Assembly (NCBI GenBank): GCA_910579785.1
Contig: CAJTVJ010000021.1
Location: 1-28,032, forward strand
Direction of reading: 5' to 3'
Length of the DNA stretch: 28,032 bases
Source of the DNA: an uncultured Christensenella sp.
Lineage (GTDB): Bacteria > Bacillota > Clostridia > Christensenellales > UBA3700
Part shown: piece by piece, positions 1 through 7,174 of the stretch
Layout: the number at the start of each line of letters is the position of its first letter
Position numbering within the stretch: position 1 is the stretch's first letter
Program-made: the position numbers and the translations under genes
The notes under the pieces: generated by a model
Told to the model about the DNA's origin: nothing
Databases searched by the model: none
What the model saw: only the letters and a program-made list of their open reading frames with translations

Positions 1-102
1 ACGCAAGTACACTTGGCGACTTCACCTCGCCTTAGCACGGACGAAAATCACACCACTCTCCGCGGTCGTGCGTGAGTGGATATAATAGGATAGATAATTA
101 AA
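1..102. other. Unassigned window-edge sequence
   Basis: No gene is supported here. Two small inverted repeats are visible: GGCGA (15-19) with TCGCC (27-31), and CCACTC (53-58) with GAGTGG (74-79). A frame open from base 1 to a stop at 73-75 could be the end of a gene lying off the window, but its 24 codons match nothing I recognise. It may instead be degenerate repeat sequence related to the palindromic family that starts at 103. Confidence 0.3.
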
Positions 103-186
103 GTCATTTCGACCGAAACGAAGTGGAGTGGAGAAATCTCAACGAGTTAAAAAAGGATGAGACCTCTCCGCGTTGGTCGAGGTGAC
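103..186. repeat. BIME-like pair of palindromic arms (tail-to-tail)
   Basis: A plus-oriented arm (103-139, starting GTCATTTCGACC and ending GAGAAATCT) is followed by a 20-base spacer (140-159) and a minus-oriented arm (160-186, starting AGACCTCTCC and ending GGTCGAGGTGAC). The first arm is the ATTTC/GAAAT type and the second the ACCTC/GAGGT type, so each closes its own hairpin while the two do not match each other perfectly. The spacer shares CGAGTTAA and AAGGATG with the spacer at 12275-12300. The pair abuts the terminator of the PH-domain gene. Confidence 0.85.
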
Positions 187-212
187 AAAAAAAGGACGGC
201 TTAGCCGTCCTT
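187..212 (-). terminator. Rho-independent terminator of the PH-domain gene
   Basis: A perfect 9-bp stem (192-200 with 204-212, core GGACGGC/GCCGTCC) closes a 3-base loop. On the minus strand it is followed by a run of Ts (complement of 187-193). It lies 16 bases past the stop codon of the minus-strand gene, as expected for an intrinsic terminator. Confidence 0.88.
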
Positions 213-228
213 ACGTTTAACAAAGATT

Positions 229-639
229 TTATGCAACGAATATCGTCGAGTTGCGGTATCCTGACGTAGTTACCATTCTTGTGTTGAGATATCTTTTAAG
301 GCTTTCGGGGTTTGCGATTCCTCTTGTATTTATATCCCATTTGCCTACGGCGTCCACGGATATATCTCCGTAATTAAATATGCGACCGCGTATAGATTGA
401 TTTACGGATACCGAGACAATTCCCATAAATGCAGATTTTCTTTCACTTTTGGCTATTACGCCGCTTTTTTGAATGATGTAATTGTCATAAAACTCTATTG
501 TCTGATGTTTTAGTTTGATTATGTCGGCTATCATAATGATTAGGGGAATGACAAGCCAAGCGAATAGTATTCTGAATAAAGTTACGGCTTTCCAAGCGCT
601 TTTTTTTGCAATGTAATCAGCTTTTGTATTGTGTTCCAT
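229..639 (-). CDS. Membrane-anchored bacterial PH-domain protein (DUF304/bPH2-like)
   Basis: This 136-residue protein has one clear hydrophobic segment at about residues 19-41, followed by a compact domain at about 42-125. The order of conserved features fits bacterial PH-like (DUF304/YdbT-type) domains: a strand with YIIQKSG, a SERKSAF turn, VSVNQSIRGRIFNYGDISV, then a C-terminal IANPESLKRYL helix. It is probably an inner-membrane protein with the PH fold in the cytoplasm; the molecular role of this family is poorly defined. The start is supported by GGAG at 648-651, 8 bases upstream. It is transcribed from a consensus promoter, divergently from a small XRE regulator, and ends in a strong terminator. 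The family assignment is by pattern recognition only. Confidence 0.75.
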   Translation of the reverse strand: MEHNTKADYIAKKSAWKAVTLFRILFAWLVIPLIIMIADIIKLKHQTIEFYDNYIIQKSGVIAKSERKSAFMGIVSVSVNQSIRGRIFNYGDISVDAVGKWDINTRGIANPESLKRYLNTRMVTTSGYRNSTIFVA

Positions 640-664
640 AAGAATTTCTCCAATGATTTTTTAT

Positions 665-693
665 ATTATATACCAAATATATTGGTATGTCAA
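665..693 (-). promoter_or_regulatory. Consensus sigma-A promoter of the PH-domain gene
   Basis: On the minus strand, TTGACA (688-693) and TATAAT (665-670) are separated by exactly 17 bp, matching the consensus at all 12 hexamer positions. Transcription would start near 658, giving a leader of about 18 bases with GGAG at 648-651. The whole spacer is filled by the palindrome described in the next entry, so a bound protein would block RNA polymerase. Confidence 0.9.
670..688. promoter_or_regulatory. Operator 1 inside the -10/-35 spacer
   Basis: ATACCAA (670-676) and TTGGTAT (682-688) form a perfect 7-bp inverted repeat around ATATA. The core pattern is TACCA-N7-TGGTA. It lies exactly between the two promoter hexamers of the PH-domain gene, a classical repressor position. 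The adjacent XRE-type protein is the natural candidate ligand; that link is inference. Confidence 0.75.
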
Positions 694-699
694 CATAAA

Positions 700-716
700 T
701 ACCATAGTTTTTGGTA
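700..716. promoter_or_regulatory. Operator 2, upstream of the XRE regulator
   Basis: TACCATAGTTTTTGGTA repeats the TACCA-N7-TGGTA pattern of operator 1 with the same arm spacing. Its centre is 29 bp from that of operator 1 and it ends 10 bp before the regulator's start codon. This suggests autoregulation and possibly cooperative binding of two dimers. The match of sequence and geometry is seen directly; binding is inferred. Confidence 0.65.
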
Positions 717-726
717 AACTTTAAAT

Positions 727-927
727 ATGACGGAAATACATTTTGCGGAGAATTTGCGAACTTTAAGGAGAGCGGCAAGTATGACACAAAAGCAGCTTGC
801 CAATATGCTTGAAGTCGACCAAAGAACAGTCAGTGCTTGGGAAAAGCAGGTATGCGAACCAAGTTTTGAATTGCTTGCTAAATTGTGTGACATATTTGAC
901 GAGACGTTTGACGGTATTTTATCATAA
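727..927 (+). CDS. Small XRE/Cro-CI-type HTH transcriptional regulator
   Basis: The 66-residue product is essentially a single HTH_3 domain: NLRTLRRAASMTQKQLANML, then DQRTVSAWEKQVCEPSFELL and a closing helix ending FDGILS. The TQKQLA and TVSAWEK segments are the canonical helix 2 and recognition helix 3. There is no extra sensor or peptidase domain. The gene is divergent from the PH-domain gene, with 87 bp between start codons containing two matching operators, so it probably represses that gene and itself. No Shine-Dalgarno is visible before the ATG (upstream AAACTTTAAAT), so a very short leader is possible. The function is solid as a DNA-binding protein; the target is inferred from context. 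Confidence 0.85.
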   Translation: MTEIHFAENLRTLRRAASMTQKQLANMLEVDQRTVSAWEKQVCEPSFELLAKLCDIFDETFDGILS

Positions 928-932
928 AACGC

Positions 933-961
933 TTGACAACGGTAAAAAGATATAATAAAAT
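933..961 (+). promoter_or_regulatory. Promoter of the leuA T-box transcript
   Basis: TTGACA (933-938) and TAAAAT (956-961) are separated by 17 bp. The predicted start near 968 precedes the base of T-box stem I. A perfect TATAAT at 951-956 is only 12 bp from the -35 and was not preferred. Confidence 0.7.
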
Positions 962-967
962 ATAGTA

Positions 968-1215
968 GCAATATTTAAAGACAAGGATAAGGAATATTAA
1001 CTTTTAAGTCTTTGCAGAGAGCTGTCGTTTGGTGCGAGACAGCAGGACGGATAAAGCCAACTCGCCTTTGAGTCGCATTCTTGAAATGACAGTAAAGGAT
1101 GTCGGGTAAGCCCGTTACAGCGTTGAGGTATCGTAAGACGGTGATGGCCGCAGATATGAAAAAGAGTGGTACAGCGGATATGTTCGCCTCTTGCGCAAGC
1201 AAGAGGTATTTTTTT
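968..1215 (+). ncRNA. T-box riboswitch, leucine specificity
   Basis: Features appear in the standard T-box order. The base of stem I is CAAGGAT (982-988) with ATTCTTG (1077-1083). An AGAGAGC segment (1017-1022) enters a distal hairpin, GCTGTC (1021-1026) with GACAGC (1038-1043), whose loop contains GGTG. The probable specifier CTC (1061-1063) lies in a loop on the 3' side. The T-box motif AGAGTGGTACAGCGG spans 1164-1177, with TGGT at 1167-1170 able to pair with an ACCA tRNA end. AAGAG (1162-1166) can pair with CTCTT (1188-1192) as antiterminator, in competition with the terminator. CTC is a leucine codon, the leucine discriminator base is A, and leuA follows, so the parts agree. The specifier register is the least certain element. 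Confidence 0.85.
1187..1215 (+). terminator. leuA leader: T-box-controlled leader terminator
   Basis: CCTCTTGC (1187-1194) pairs perfectly with GCAAGAGG (1199-1206) over a GCAA loop and is followed by TATTTTTTT. The 5' half overlaps the antiterminator partner CTCTT, so uncharged tRNA-Leu would disrupt this stem and allow leuA transcription. Confidence 0.9.
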
Positions 1216-1226
1216 ATCCTAAGTAT

Positions 1227-1253
1227 TTGACAAAACTGATACTATATTAAAAT
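1227..1253 (+). promoter_or_regulatory. Possible secondary promoter downstream of the T-box
   Basis: TTGACA (1227-1232) is followed after 15 bp by TAAAAT (1248-1253). The spacing is short for sigma-A, so this is weak. If it is active, it would give leuA a basal level that bypasses the T-box. Confidence 0.3.
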
Positions 1254-1285
1254 GTAAATATAAATAATAAAATAAGGAGCATAGT

Positions 1286-2944
1286 ATGAAAAACGTAGAA
1301 AAGTATGAGAGAGGTTACTTTATGCCTCCCATGGAGTGCAACGATTGGGTGAAGAAAGAGTACGTCGACAAAGCGCCGATATGGTGCAGCGTTGATTTGC
1401 GCGACGGCAACCAAGCTTTGGTAGTGCCAATGAGTTTGGAACAGAAGTTGGAGTTTTTCACAATGCTATGCAAATTGGGCTTCAAGGAGATAGAGGTAGG
1501 ATTTCCTGCCGCAAGCGAGACGGAGTATGAATTTTTGAGAACTTTGATAGATCGCAATTTGATACCCGACGACGTGACGGTGCAGGTCTTGACGCAGGCG
1601 AGAGAACATATAATTGCCAAGACTTTTGACGCGTTGAGGGGCGTCAAGAAGGCGATAGTTCACCTCTATAATTCGACTTCGCTCTCTCAAAGACAACAGG
1701 TATTCAAGAAGTCAAAAGAGGAGATAATAGAGATCGCGCGCAACGGAGCAAGGCTTTTCAACGAGTATGCCGCAAAGACCGAGGGCGAGTTTATATTTGA
1801 ATATTCTCCCGAGTCTTTTACAGGCACCGAGATGGAATTTGCAAGAGACATATGCAACGAGGTCATCAAGATATGGAAGCCTACTGCCGAAAAGAAAGTG
1901 ATAATCAATTTGCCTGTCACGGTGTCTATGTCGCATGCGCACGTCTATGCCAGCCAAGTCGAGTATATGTGCAAGAGCCTTATCGACAGACAAAATCTTA
2001 TAATATCGCTGCATCCGCATAATGACAGAGGGTGCGCGGTCGCCGACTGCGAGCTTGGTTTGCTTGCCGGCGGAGACAGAATTGAAGGTACGCTGTTCGG
2101 CAACGGCGAACGCACGGGCAACGTCGATATAATCACGCTTGCGCTCAATATGTATTCCCATGGCGTGGACCCTGAGCTTGACTTTTCCGACATACTGCCG
2201 ATAGTCGAGGAGTACGAAAAGGTCACCGATATCAAAGTGCACGAGAGACATCCGTATGCTGGCAAACTTGTCTTTGCGGCATTCTCCGGCTCTCACCAAG
2301 ACGCGATCGCCAAGGGTATGAAGTGGCGCGAAGATAAGCACCCAGAGCATTGGAGCGTGCCTTATTTGCCGATTGACCCCAAGGACGTCGGCAGAGAGTA
2401 TGAGGGCGACGTGATAAGGATAAATTCCCAATCGGGCAAGGGCGGCATAGGCTATCTTATGGAACAAAAATACGGCATAGTGATGCCTGCAAAGATGCGC
2501 GAGGACTTCGGATATGCAGTCAAGAGCGTGTCCGACCATGCGCATAAAGAACTTCAACCCGACGAGGTCTATAAAGTCTTTGAGGAGAAATACGTCAACG
2601 TCGAAAGTCCTATTGCGATAATAGAGCATCACTATAAACAAGTCGGCGGCATAGAGACGTCAGTCACGATGAAATGCGGCAGCGATAAGCCTATCGTCAC
2701 CGAGGCAAATGGCAACGGAAGATTGGACGCCGTCAGCAATGCAATAAAGAAGGTAATAGGCGATACCTACCATATCGTCGAGTATCAAGAGCATGCTCGC
2801 ACCAGGACGTCAAAGTCGCAGGCTGTCGCATACGTCTGCATAGAGATCGAGGACACTCGCAAACTTGTCTGGGGCGTGGGTATACACAACGATATAGTCG
2901 AAGCATCGGTCAAAGCATTGGTGTCTGCGCTCAACAGAAGATAA
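1286..2944 (+). CDS. leuA: 2-isopropylmalate synthase, fungal/actinobacterial-type
   Basis: It condenses acetyl-CoA with 2-oxoisovalerate, the first committed step of leucine synthesis. The 552-residue protein has the HMGL-like TIM barrel first: DLRDGNQ at 37-43 carries metal and substrate residues, HPHNDRG is at 243-249 and GNGERTGN at 272-279. A C-terminal LeuA dimer/regulatory region runs from about 420. The N-terminal lead-in (YFMPPMECNDWV) and length match the long 'type 2' LeuA lineage rather than the E. coli form. AAGGAG at 274-279 of the second kilobase (1274-1279) lies 6 bases before the ATG. The gene stands alone between its T-box and a terminator; leuB and leuCD are not in the window. 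Feedback inhibition by leucine is usual for the family but not visible in sequence. Confidence 0.95.
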   Translation: MKNVEKYERGYFMPPMECNDWVKKEYVDKAPIWCSVDLRDGNQALVVPMSLEQKLEFFTMLCKLGFKEIEVGFPAASETEYEFLRTLIDRNLIPDDVTVQVLTQAREHIIAKTFDALRGVKKAIVHLYNSTSLSQRQQVFKKSKEEIIEIARNGARLFNEYAAKTEGEFIFEYSPESFTGTEMEFARDICNEVIKIWKPTAEKKVIINLPVTVSMSHAHVYASQVEYMCKSLIDRQNLIISLHPHNDRGCAVADCELGLLAGGDRIEGTLFGNGERTGNVDIITLALNMYSHGVDPELDFSDILPIVEEYEKVTDIKVHERHPYAGKLVFAAFSGSHQDAIAKGMKWREDKHPEHWSVPYLPIDPKDVGREYEGDVIRINSQSGKGGIGYLMEQKYGIVMPAKMREDFGYAVKSVSDHAHKELQPDEVYKVFEEKYVNVESPIAIIEHHYKQVGGIETSVTMKCGSDKPIVTEANGNGRLDAVSNAIKKVIGDTYHIVEYQEHARTRTSKSQAVAYVCIEIEDTRKLVWGVGIHNDIVEASVKALVSALNRR

Positions 2945-2958
2945 TACCGACAACGTCG

Positions 2959-2989
2959 CGCCCCTTACAATAAGGGGCGTATTTATTTT
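2959..2989 (+). terminator. Terminator after leuA
   Basis: CGCCCCTTA (2959-2967) pairs perfectly with TAAGGGGCG (2971-2979) over a CAA loop and is followed by the T-rich stretch TATTTATTTT. It lies 14 bases after the leuA stop codon. Confidence 0.88.
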
Positions 2990-3007
2990 GCATAAACGTA
3001 TTTATGC
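2990..3007. promoter_or_regulatory. Palindrome upstream of the MATE gene
   Basis: GCATAAA (2990-2996) and TTTATGC (3001-3007) form a perfect 7-bp inverted repeat with a 4-base centre. It lies 88 bp before the transporter start and could be an operator or a small hairpin. No regulator is adjacent, and no convincing -35/-10 pair was found for the transporter. Confidence 0.3.
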
Positions 3008-3095
3008 TGTATTGCGCATTATATTGGATAAATTCATTTAACAAATTTATTTTTTTGGCGTATATTGATATTGTATTACATACAAAGGAAAGGTC

Positions 3096-4523
3096 ATGGA
3101 CGCTGAATTGACAAAATCTCCGCTTTTGACAGCAAGTCCGTCGAGGGCGATATTAAAATTTTCGTTGCCGCTGATAATAGGCGACTTTTGTCAACAGCTT
3201 TACAACGTAGTCGACGCTATTGTTGCAGGAAGGTTTATCGGCACCAACGCTTTGGCTGCGCTCGGGGCAGCCAACCCGATAATGAATATCGTCATATTTC
3301 TTTTGATTGGGTTTGCCATGGGCGGCGGCGTAATCATGTCTCGGCATTTCGGTAAAAAAGATTATGAGGGGCTTAAAACCGTAATGGGCAACGCGCTTGT
3401 CATAGGCGTGATATTTACGCTTGCTTTCAGCATTGTCAGCATATGTTTGACAAATCCGTTTTTAAAACTACTCAACACCAAAGACACTCTTATAGGCGGA
3501 GCGGACGTATATCTCAAAATCGTCTTTGCAGGAGCTATATTTACGTATCTATACAATTTCTATTGTTTTGCTGTGAGGTCGGTGGGCGACAGCTTTACGC
3601 CTCTGATATTTTTGTTTGTCTCCGTGATACTCAACGCCGCGCTTGACGTATTGTTTGTCGTAGTGTTCAAAATGCAGATAGTCGGCACCGCGCTTGCGAC
3701 AGTGCTTGCGCAGATGTTCTCGGCATTTCTCTGTATGTTGTATACTCACAGGAAATTTCCAATTCTCAGGCTGTCTAAGAGGCATCTCGCTATCGACAGG
3801 AGATGTATATTTGAGATCACGTCGTATTCGCTGTCTATGTCTATTCAGCAGGTATTCGTATACGTCGGCAGGCTTGCAATACAGGGACTTGTCAATACTT
3901 ATCCCGAAAACGTCGTCGCAGGAGTAAACTCGGGAAGCCGTCTCGACGCGCTTTTGCAGACGCCTATGCGAGGTTATACCAATGCTTTGACGACGTACGT
4001 CGCGCAGAATATGGGCGCAAAAAAATATAAGAGGGCGGTGGACGGATATAAGGCTAGCTGGGCGGCGGTGGCGGTATTCGGCGTCGTCTCGACGTTGTTT
4101 ACGGTGTTTGCAGGTAAATGGCTGGTCATGCTCTTTGACGACAATGCAGAGGTCATCGAGGCTGGTACGGGATATATTGTCTCGATAGGAGCAGGTTATA
4201 TGCTGATGTGTATAATAGTGCAAAGTCAAGCGGTATTCAAGGCGATAGGTATGCTAAAAACCTTTGTCGTGTCGACGTTTCTCTCCATAGTGTTTAGGAT
4301 AGGGCTGTCGTATCTTTTTGAGTATCTTTGGGGACTTGACGGCATGTTTTGGGCGCCGACTGCAAGCTGGGTGGTGGGCGGCACATACTGCTTTGTCGCA
4401 ATGATGATTGCATATCGCAAGAAGTTGCTGCCTTTGGCAAAATCGCAGCAAGATATGGGCTTTAAGGGCAGTGCGGCTTTGAGTGCGCCGAAAGATACAA
4501 CTGAGGACGAGAAGAAAATTTGA
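3096..4523 (+). CDS. MATE-family multidrug/organic cation efflux transporter
   Basis: The 475-residue polytopic membrane protein has about twelve hydrophobic segments in two homologous halves. The N-terminal region (SRAILKFSLPLIIGDFCQQL, then YNVVDAIVAGRFIGTNALAA) is the characteristic MatE TM1-TM2 signature. The family exports drugs or metabolites in exchange for Na+ or H+; the substrate cannot be told here. The C-terminal tail (about 450-475) is hydrophilic and acidic/lysine-rich. The ribosome site AAAGGA (3084-3089) precedes the ATG by 6 bases. It is monocistronic in appearance: a terminator precedes it and a 190-bp gap follows. Expression control is unknown. Confidence 0.92.
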   Translation: MDAELTKSPLLTASPSRAILKFSLPLIIGDFCQQLYNVVDAIVAGRFIGTNALAALGAANPIMNIVIFLLIGFAMGGGVIMSRHFGKKDYEGLKTVMGNALVIGVIFTLAFSIVSICLTNPFLKLLNTKDTLIGGADVYLKIVFAGAIFTYLYNFYCFAVRSVGDSFTPLIFLFVSVILNAALDVLFVVVFKMQIVGTALATVLAQMFSAFLCMLYTHRKFPILRLSKRHLAIDRRCIFEITSYSLSMSIQQVFVYVGRLAIQGLVNTYPENVVAGVNSGSRLDALLQTPMRGYTNALTTYVAQNMGAKKYKRAVDGYKASWAAVAVFGVVSTLFTVFAGKWLVMLFDDNAEVIEAGTGYIVSIGAGYMLMCIIVQSQAVFKAIGMLKTFVVSTFLSIVFRIGLSYLFEYLWGLDGMFWAPTASWVVGGTYCFVAMMIAYRKKLLPLAKSQQDMGFKGSAALSAPKDTTEDEKKI

Positions 4524-4631
4524 CGCAACTTTTTAATTATACTTGCGATTGTACTCTTTTTATAGTAATATATAAATAATATCGTACGGTATTTGTTAAC
4601 AAGTCTTTTATACGGTTTTCGACTTATCAAA

Positions 4632-4660
4632 TTGAGCGAAATACCGACGGCTTTTACATT
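4632..4660 (+). promoter_or_regulatory. Candidate promoter of the aromatic cluster
   Basis: TTGAGC (4632-4637) and TACATT (4655-4660) are separated by 17 bp, each matching four consensus positions. The rest of the 4524-4716 gap is AT-rich. I see no T-box, terminator or attenuator in it. Confidence 0.4.
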
Positions 4661-4716
4661 AGAAGCGTGATATAAATTATGATTATATGCGACGTAAGAT
4701 ATACAGTGAGGCAAGG

Positions 4717-5763
4717 ATGAGAAATTTGAGAGTTAATCTCGGCGCAAACAGCTATGATATAATAATCGATAGAAATAATTTATCAAATATAGCTGATTTT
4801 GTTTCAAGCAGAGGCGGAAAGATTTTTATACTCAGCGACACCAACGTGGCTCCGCTATTTGCAAACGTTGTCATGCAAAGTTTTATTGATAAAGGATATG
4901 AGTGCAAGATATTGGTGCTTGAAGCAGGAGAGCCTACCAAGAGTATCAAGTCTATAGGTCCGATATATTCTTCTATGTTGGATTTCAAGCTGACGCGCCG
5001 CGACCTTCTCGTCACGCTGGGCGGCGGAGTTATCGGCGATTTGGGCGGTTTTGTTGCCTCAACGTATTTGAGAGGTATAGATTTTGTACAGGTGCCCACG
5101 TCGTTGCTGGCGCAGGTCGACAGCTCTGTCGGCGGTAAGGTGGCGGTAGATTTGCCCGAAGGCAAAAATTTGGTCGGCAGTTTTTATCAACCTAAAATGG
5201 TCTATATGGACGTCAACGTACTTTATGACCTTCCTGATAAATATTTTGTCGACGGTATGGCAGAAATTATCAAGTATGGATGTATTAAAGATAAAAATCT
5301 ATTCAAATTGCTTGAAAGTATAGATTCACGCGAGAGCTTTATGGAAAAAGCCGAGGATATTATCTACACTTGCTGCAATATCAAGAGAAAGGTCGTAGAG
5401 GTCGACGAGAGAGACAACGGAGAGAGAATGCTCCTCAATTTTGGACATACTTACGGTCATGCGCTGGAAAAATATTATGACTTTAAGGGCTATTCGCACG
5501 GACAGGCCGTCGCGATAGGTATGGTATTTATCACTGTGATATCGGAAAAGCTCAAACAGACCAAAGCCGGCACTGTCCAAAAGCTTGTCAAATTGTTGGA
5601 AAATTTCGGATTGCCTATAAAAGATAAGATAAATCCCGACGAAGTCATTGTGACGATAATGAGAGATAAGAAAAATCTTGGAAAGAATCTCAACGTCATA
5701 CTTCTCAAAGAGATAGGCAAAAGCTTTATATATCAGACCAGCGCGCAGTATTTTTTGAATTAA
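4717..5763 (+). CDS. aroB: 3-dehydroquinate synthase
   Basis: Converts DAHP to 3-dehydroquinate, the second shikimate-pathway step, using NAD+ and a divalent metal. With the start at 4717 the protein is 348 residues, typical for AroB, and begins MRNLRVNLGANSYDIII like other family members. That start has GAGG at 4708-4711, whereas the in-frame ATG at 4687 has no ribosome site. Visible signatures are GGGVIGDLGGFVAS (102-115), the VPTSLLAQVDSSVGGK loop (126-141), and metal ligands E183, H244 and H261 in AEIIKYG, NFGHTYGHA and SHGQAVAIGM. It leads the aromatic cluster and is 9 bases from aroA, whose ribosome site overlaps the aroB stop. Confidence 0.95.
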   Translation: MRNLRVNLGANSYDIIIDRNNLSNIADFVSSRGGKIFILSDTNVAPLFANVVMQSFIDKGYECKILVLEAGEPTKSIKSIGPIYSSMLDFKLTRRDLLVTLGGGVIGDLGGFVASTYLRGIDFVQVPTSLLAQVDSSVGGKVAVDLPEGKNLVGSFYQPKMVYMDVNVLYDLPDKYFVDGMAEIIKYGCIKDKNLFKLLESIDSRESFMEKAEDIIYTCCNIKRKVVEVDERDNGERMLLNFGHTYGHALEKYYDFKGYSHGQAVAIGMVFITVISEKLKQTKAGTVQKLVKLLENFGLPIKDKINPDEVIVTIMRDKKNLGKNLNVILLKEIGKSFIYQTSAQYFLN

Positions 5764-5772
5764 AGAGTTGTT

Positions 5773-7020
5773 ATGGATGCAATAATTAAGCCGACAAAAT
5801 TAAAAGGTGACGTCGTCATTCCTCCGTCAAAGAGCTTGGCTCACAGAGCTATTATTTGCGCGTCGCTTGCACAGGGAAGAAGCGTGGTGTCAAACGTGTC
5901 GATGAGCGACGACATAATTGCGACTGTCGATTGTATGCGCAACTTGGGCGCAAATATAATCTCGCACGGCGATAAGCTGGAAGTTGTCGGCATAGATACA
6001 AGGCTGGATAGAGAGTTGACATTTGATTGCAACGAATCGGGATCGACTTTGAGATTTATGCTGCCTATCGCGCTGAGCCTTAACGGCGGCGTTAATAAAT
6101 TTGTCGGCAGAGGCAAGCTCGGCGAAAGACCTATGGATATATATAAAGATATCTGCATGAGTCAAGGCATTGCGTATGAAGACAGAAGTCTGCAAAATCC
6201 GCAGAGACATCTTGACATTGTCTTAAAAGGGAATTTAAAGAGCGGAAAATTTATAGTAGACGGGGGCGTGAGTTCGCAGTTTATCACGGGACTTATGTTT
6301 GCGTTGCCGACGTTAGAGGGAGACAGCGAGATTGTTATAAACGGCAAATTGCAAAGCGTGGGATATATTGACTTGACGTTGACTGCGCTCTGCCAATTCG
6401 GTATCGAAATCCTCAACGAAGAATATCAAAGATTTTATATCAAAGGCGGACAGAAATACGCGCCTTGCGATTATTATATCGAGGGCGATTATTCGCAGGC
6501 GGCATTCTTTGAAGTTGCCGATTATCTTGGCAATGACGTACGTCAAATCGGGCTGAATAAAGACTCTTTGCAAGGGGATAAGGTGATAGTAGATTTTGTT
6601 GAAAAACTGCGCTCTTCCGGCGCTGATGAGCGCCTTGTATTTGACGGAGAGGACTGTCCGGATATCATACCGATATTTGCATTGGCGTGCTGTCTGAGAG
6701 AGGGACATGCAGATATAATAAACCTTGCAAGACTTAGGATAAAAGAATGCGACAGGCTCAAAGCTACGGCGGCTGAACTTGCAAAACTCGGCGCGGATAT
6801 CGTCGAAAATGATACGTCGCTTTCTATCAACGGAGTGGAGAATTTGAGGGGCGCAGAGGTGGAGTCGCACGGAGACCACAGAATGGCAATGACGCTTGCG
6901 ATTGCGTCTACTAGGGCAATAGGCGAGGTGAAAATAATTGGAGCGCACAGCGTATCCAAGTCTTACCCCAACTTTTTTGATGACTTTATTAGATTGGGCG
7001 GAAGAGTTGTAAAAGCATAA
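5773..7020 (+). CDS. aroA: 5-enolpyruvylshikimate-3-phosphate synthase
   Basis: Transfers enolpyruvate from PEP to shikimate 3-phosphate, the sixth shikimate step. The 415-residue protein shows the two-domain EPSPS pattern: PPSKSLAHR near the N-terminus (phosphate-binding Lys and Arg), NESGSTLRFMLPIAL, GERPMDIY, DYSQAAFF, then IKECDRLKATAAELAKLGA and SHGDHRMAMTLAIAS towards the C-terminus. The N-terminal motif PPSKSLAHR differs from the E. coli-type LPGSKSLSNR, as in many Clostridia, so glyphosate class cannot be assigned by eye. AAAGAG (5762-5767) overlaps the aroB stop and serves as ribosome site, which indicates translational coupling. A 150-bp gap to aroC follows. Confidence 0.95.
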   Translation: MDAIIKPTKLKGDVVIPPSKSLAHRAIICASLAQGRSVVSNVSMSDDIIATVDCMRNLGANIISHGDKLEVVGIDTRLDRELTFDCNESGSTLRFMLPIALSLNGGVNKFVGRGKLGERPMDIYKDICMSQGIAYEDRSLQNPQRHLDIVLKGNLKSGKFIVDGGVSSQFITGLMFALPTLEGDSEIVINGKLQSVGYIDLTLTALCQFGIEILNEEYQRFYIKGGQKYAPCDYYIEGDYSQAAFFEVADYLGNDVRQIGLNKDSLQGDKVIVDFVEKLRSSGADERLVFDGEDCPDIIPIFALACCLREGHADIINLARLRIKECDRLKATAAELAKLGADIVENDTSLSINGVENLRGAEVESHGDHRMAMTLAIASTRAIGEVKIIGAHSVSKSYPNFFDDFIRLGGRVVKA

Positions 7021-7096
7021 GGGAAAATACTAAATAGCCGATTATATTTATGATATTTTGCTTATAAGGGAAGTATACTTACAAAAAGTGCAATAA

Positions 7097-7174
7097 ATGA
7101 GAACACTCTTAAAGCAGATAAATCGTAACAATATAGAAGAAACGGCGCTTAAAGCGCTGCGGAGGAAACAATGA
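7097..7174 (+). CDS. Possible 25-residue small ORF coupled to aroC
   Basis: An ATG at 7097, directly after an in-frame TAA, opens a 25-codon frame whose TGA (7172-7174) overlaps the aroC start as ATGA. The peptide begins MRTLLKQINRNN and ends ALKALRRKQ; it is basic, without aromatic residues, so it is not a Phe/Tyr/Trp attenuator peptide. Its last codons cover the hairpin next to the aroC ribosome site, so translating it would open that hairpin and deliver ribosomes to aroC. Against it, no clear Shine-Dalgarno precedes 7097, and an ORF of this size arises easily by chance. I recognise no homolog. Only the overlap geometry supports it. Confidence 0.35.
   Translation: MRTLLKQINRNNIEETALKALRRKQ
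7143..7159 (+). promoter_or_regulatory. Hairpin abutting the aroC ribosome site
   Basis: GCGCT (7145-7149) and AGCGC (7153-7157) pair around TAA, extended by G44-T58 wobble and C43-G59 to seven pairs. It ends one base before GGAGG (7161-7165). No T-run follows, so it is not a terminator. It may limit or tune aroC translation. Confidence 0.4.

Noticed and set aside
690..1202. Two minus-strand frames over the XRE gene and T-box (690-971 and 975-1202)
   Set aside because: They run opposite a clear HTH gene and a structured leader RNA, with no ribosome sites and no recognisable protein features.
4687..4716. Upstream start for aroB
   Set aside because: No ribosome site precedes 4687, and family members begin at the equivalent of 4717, which has one.
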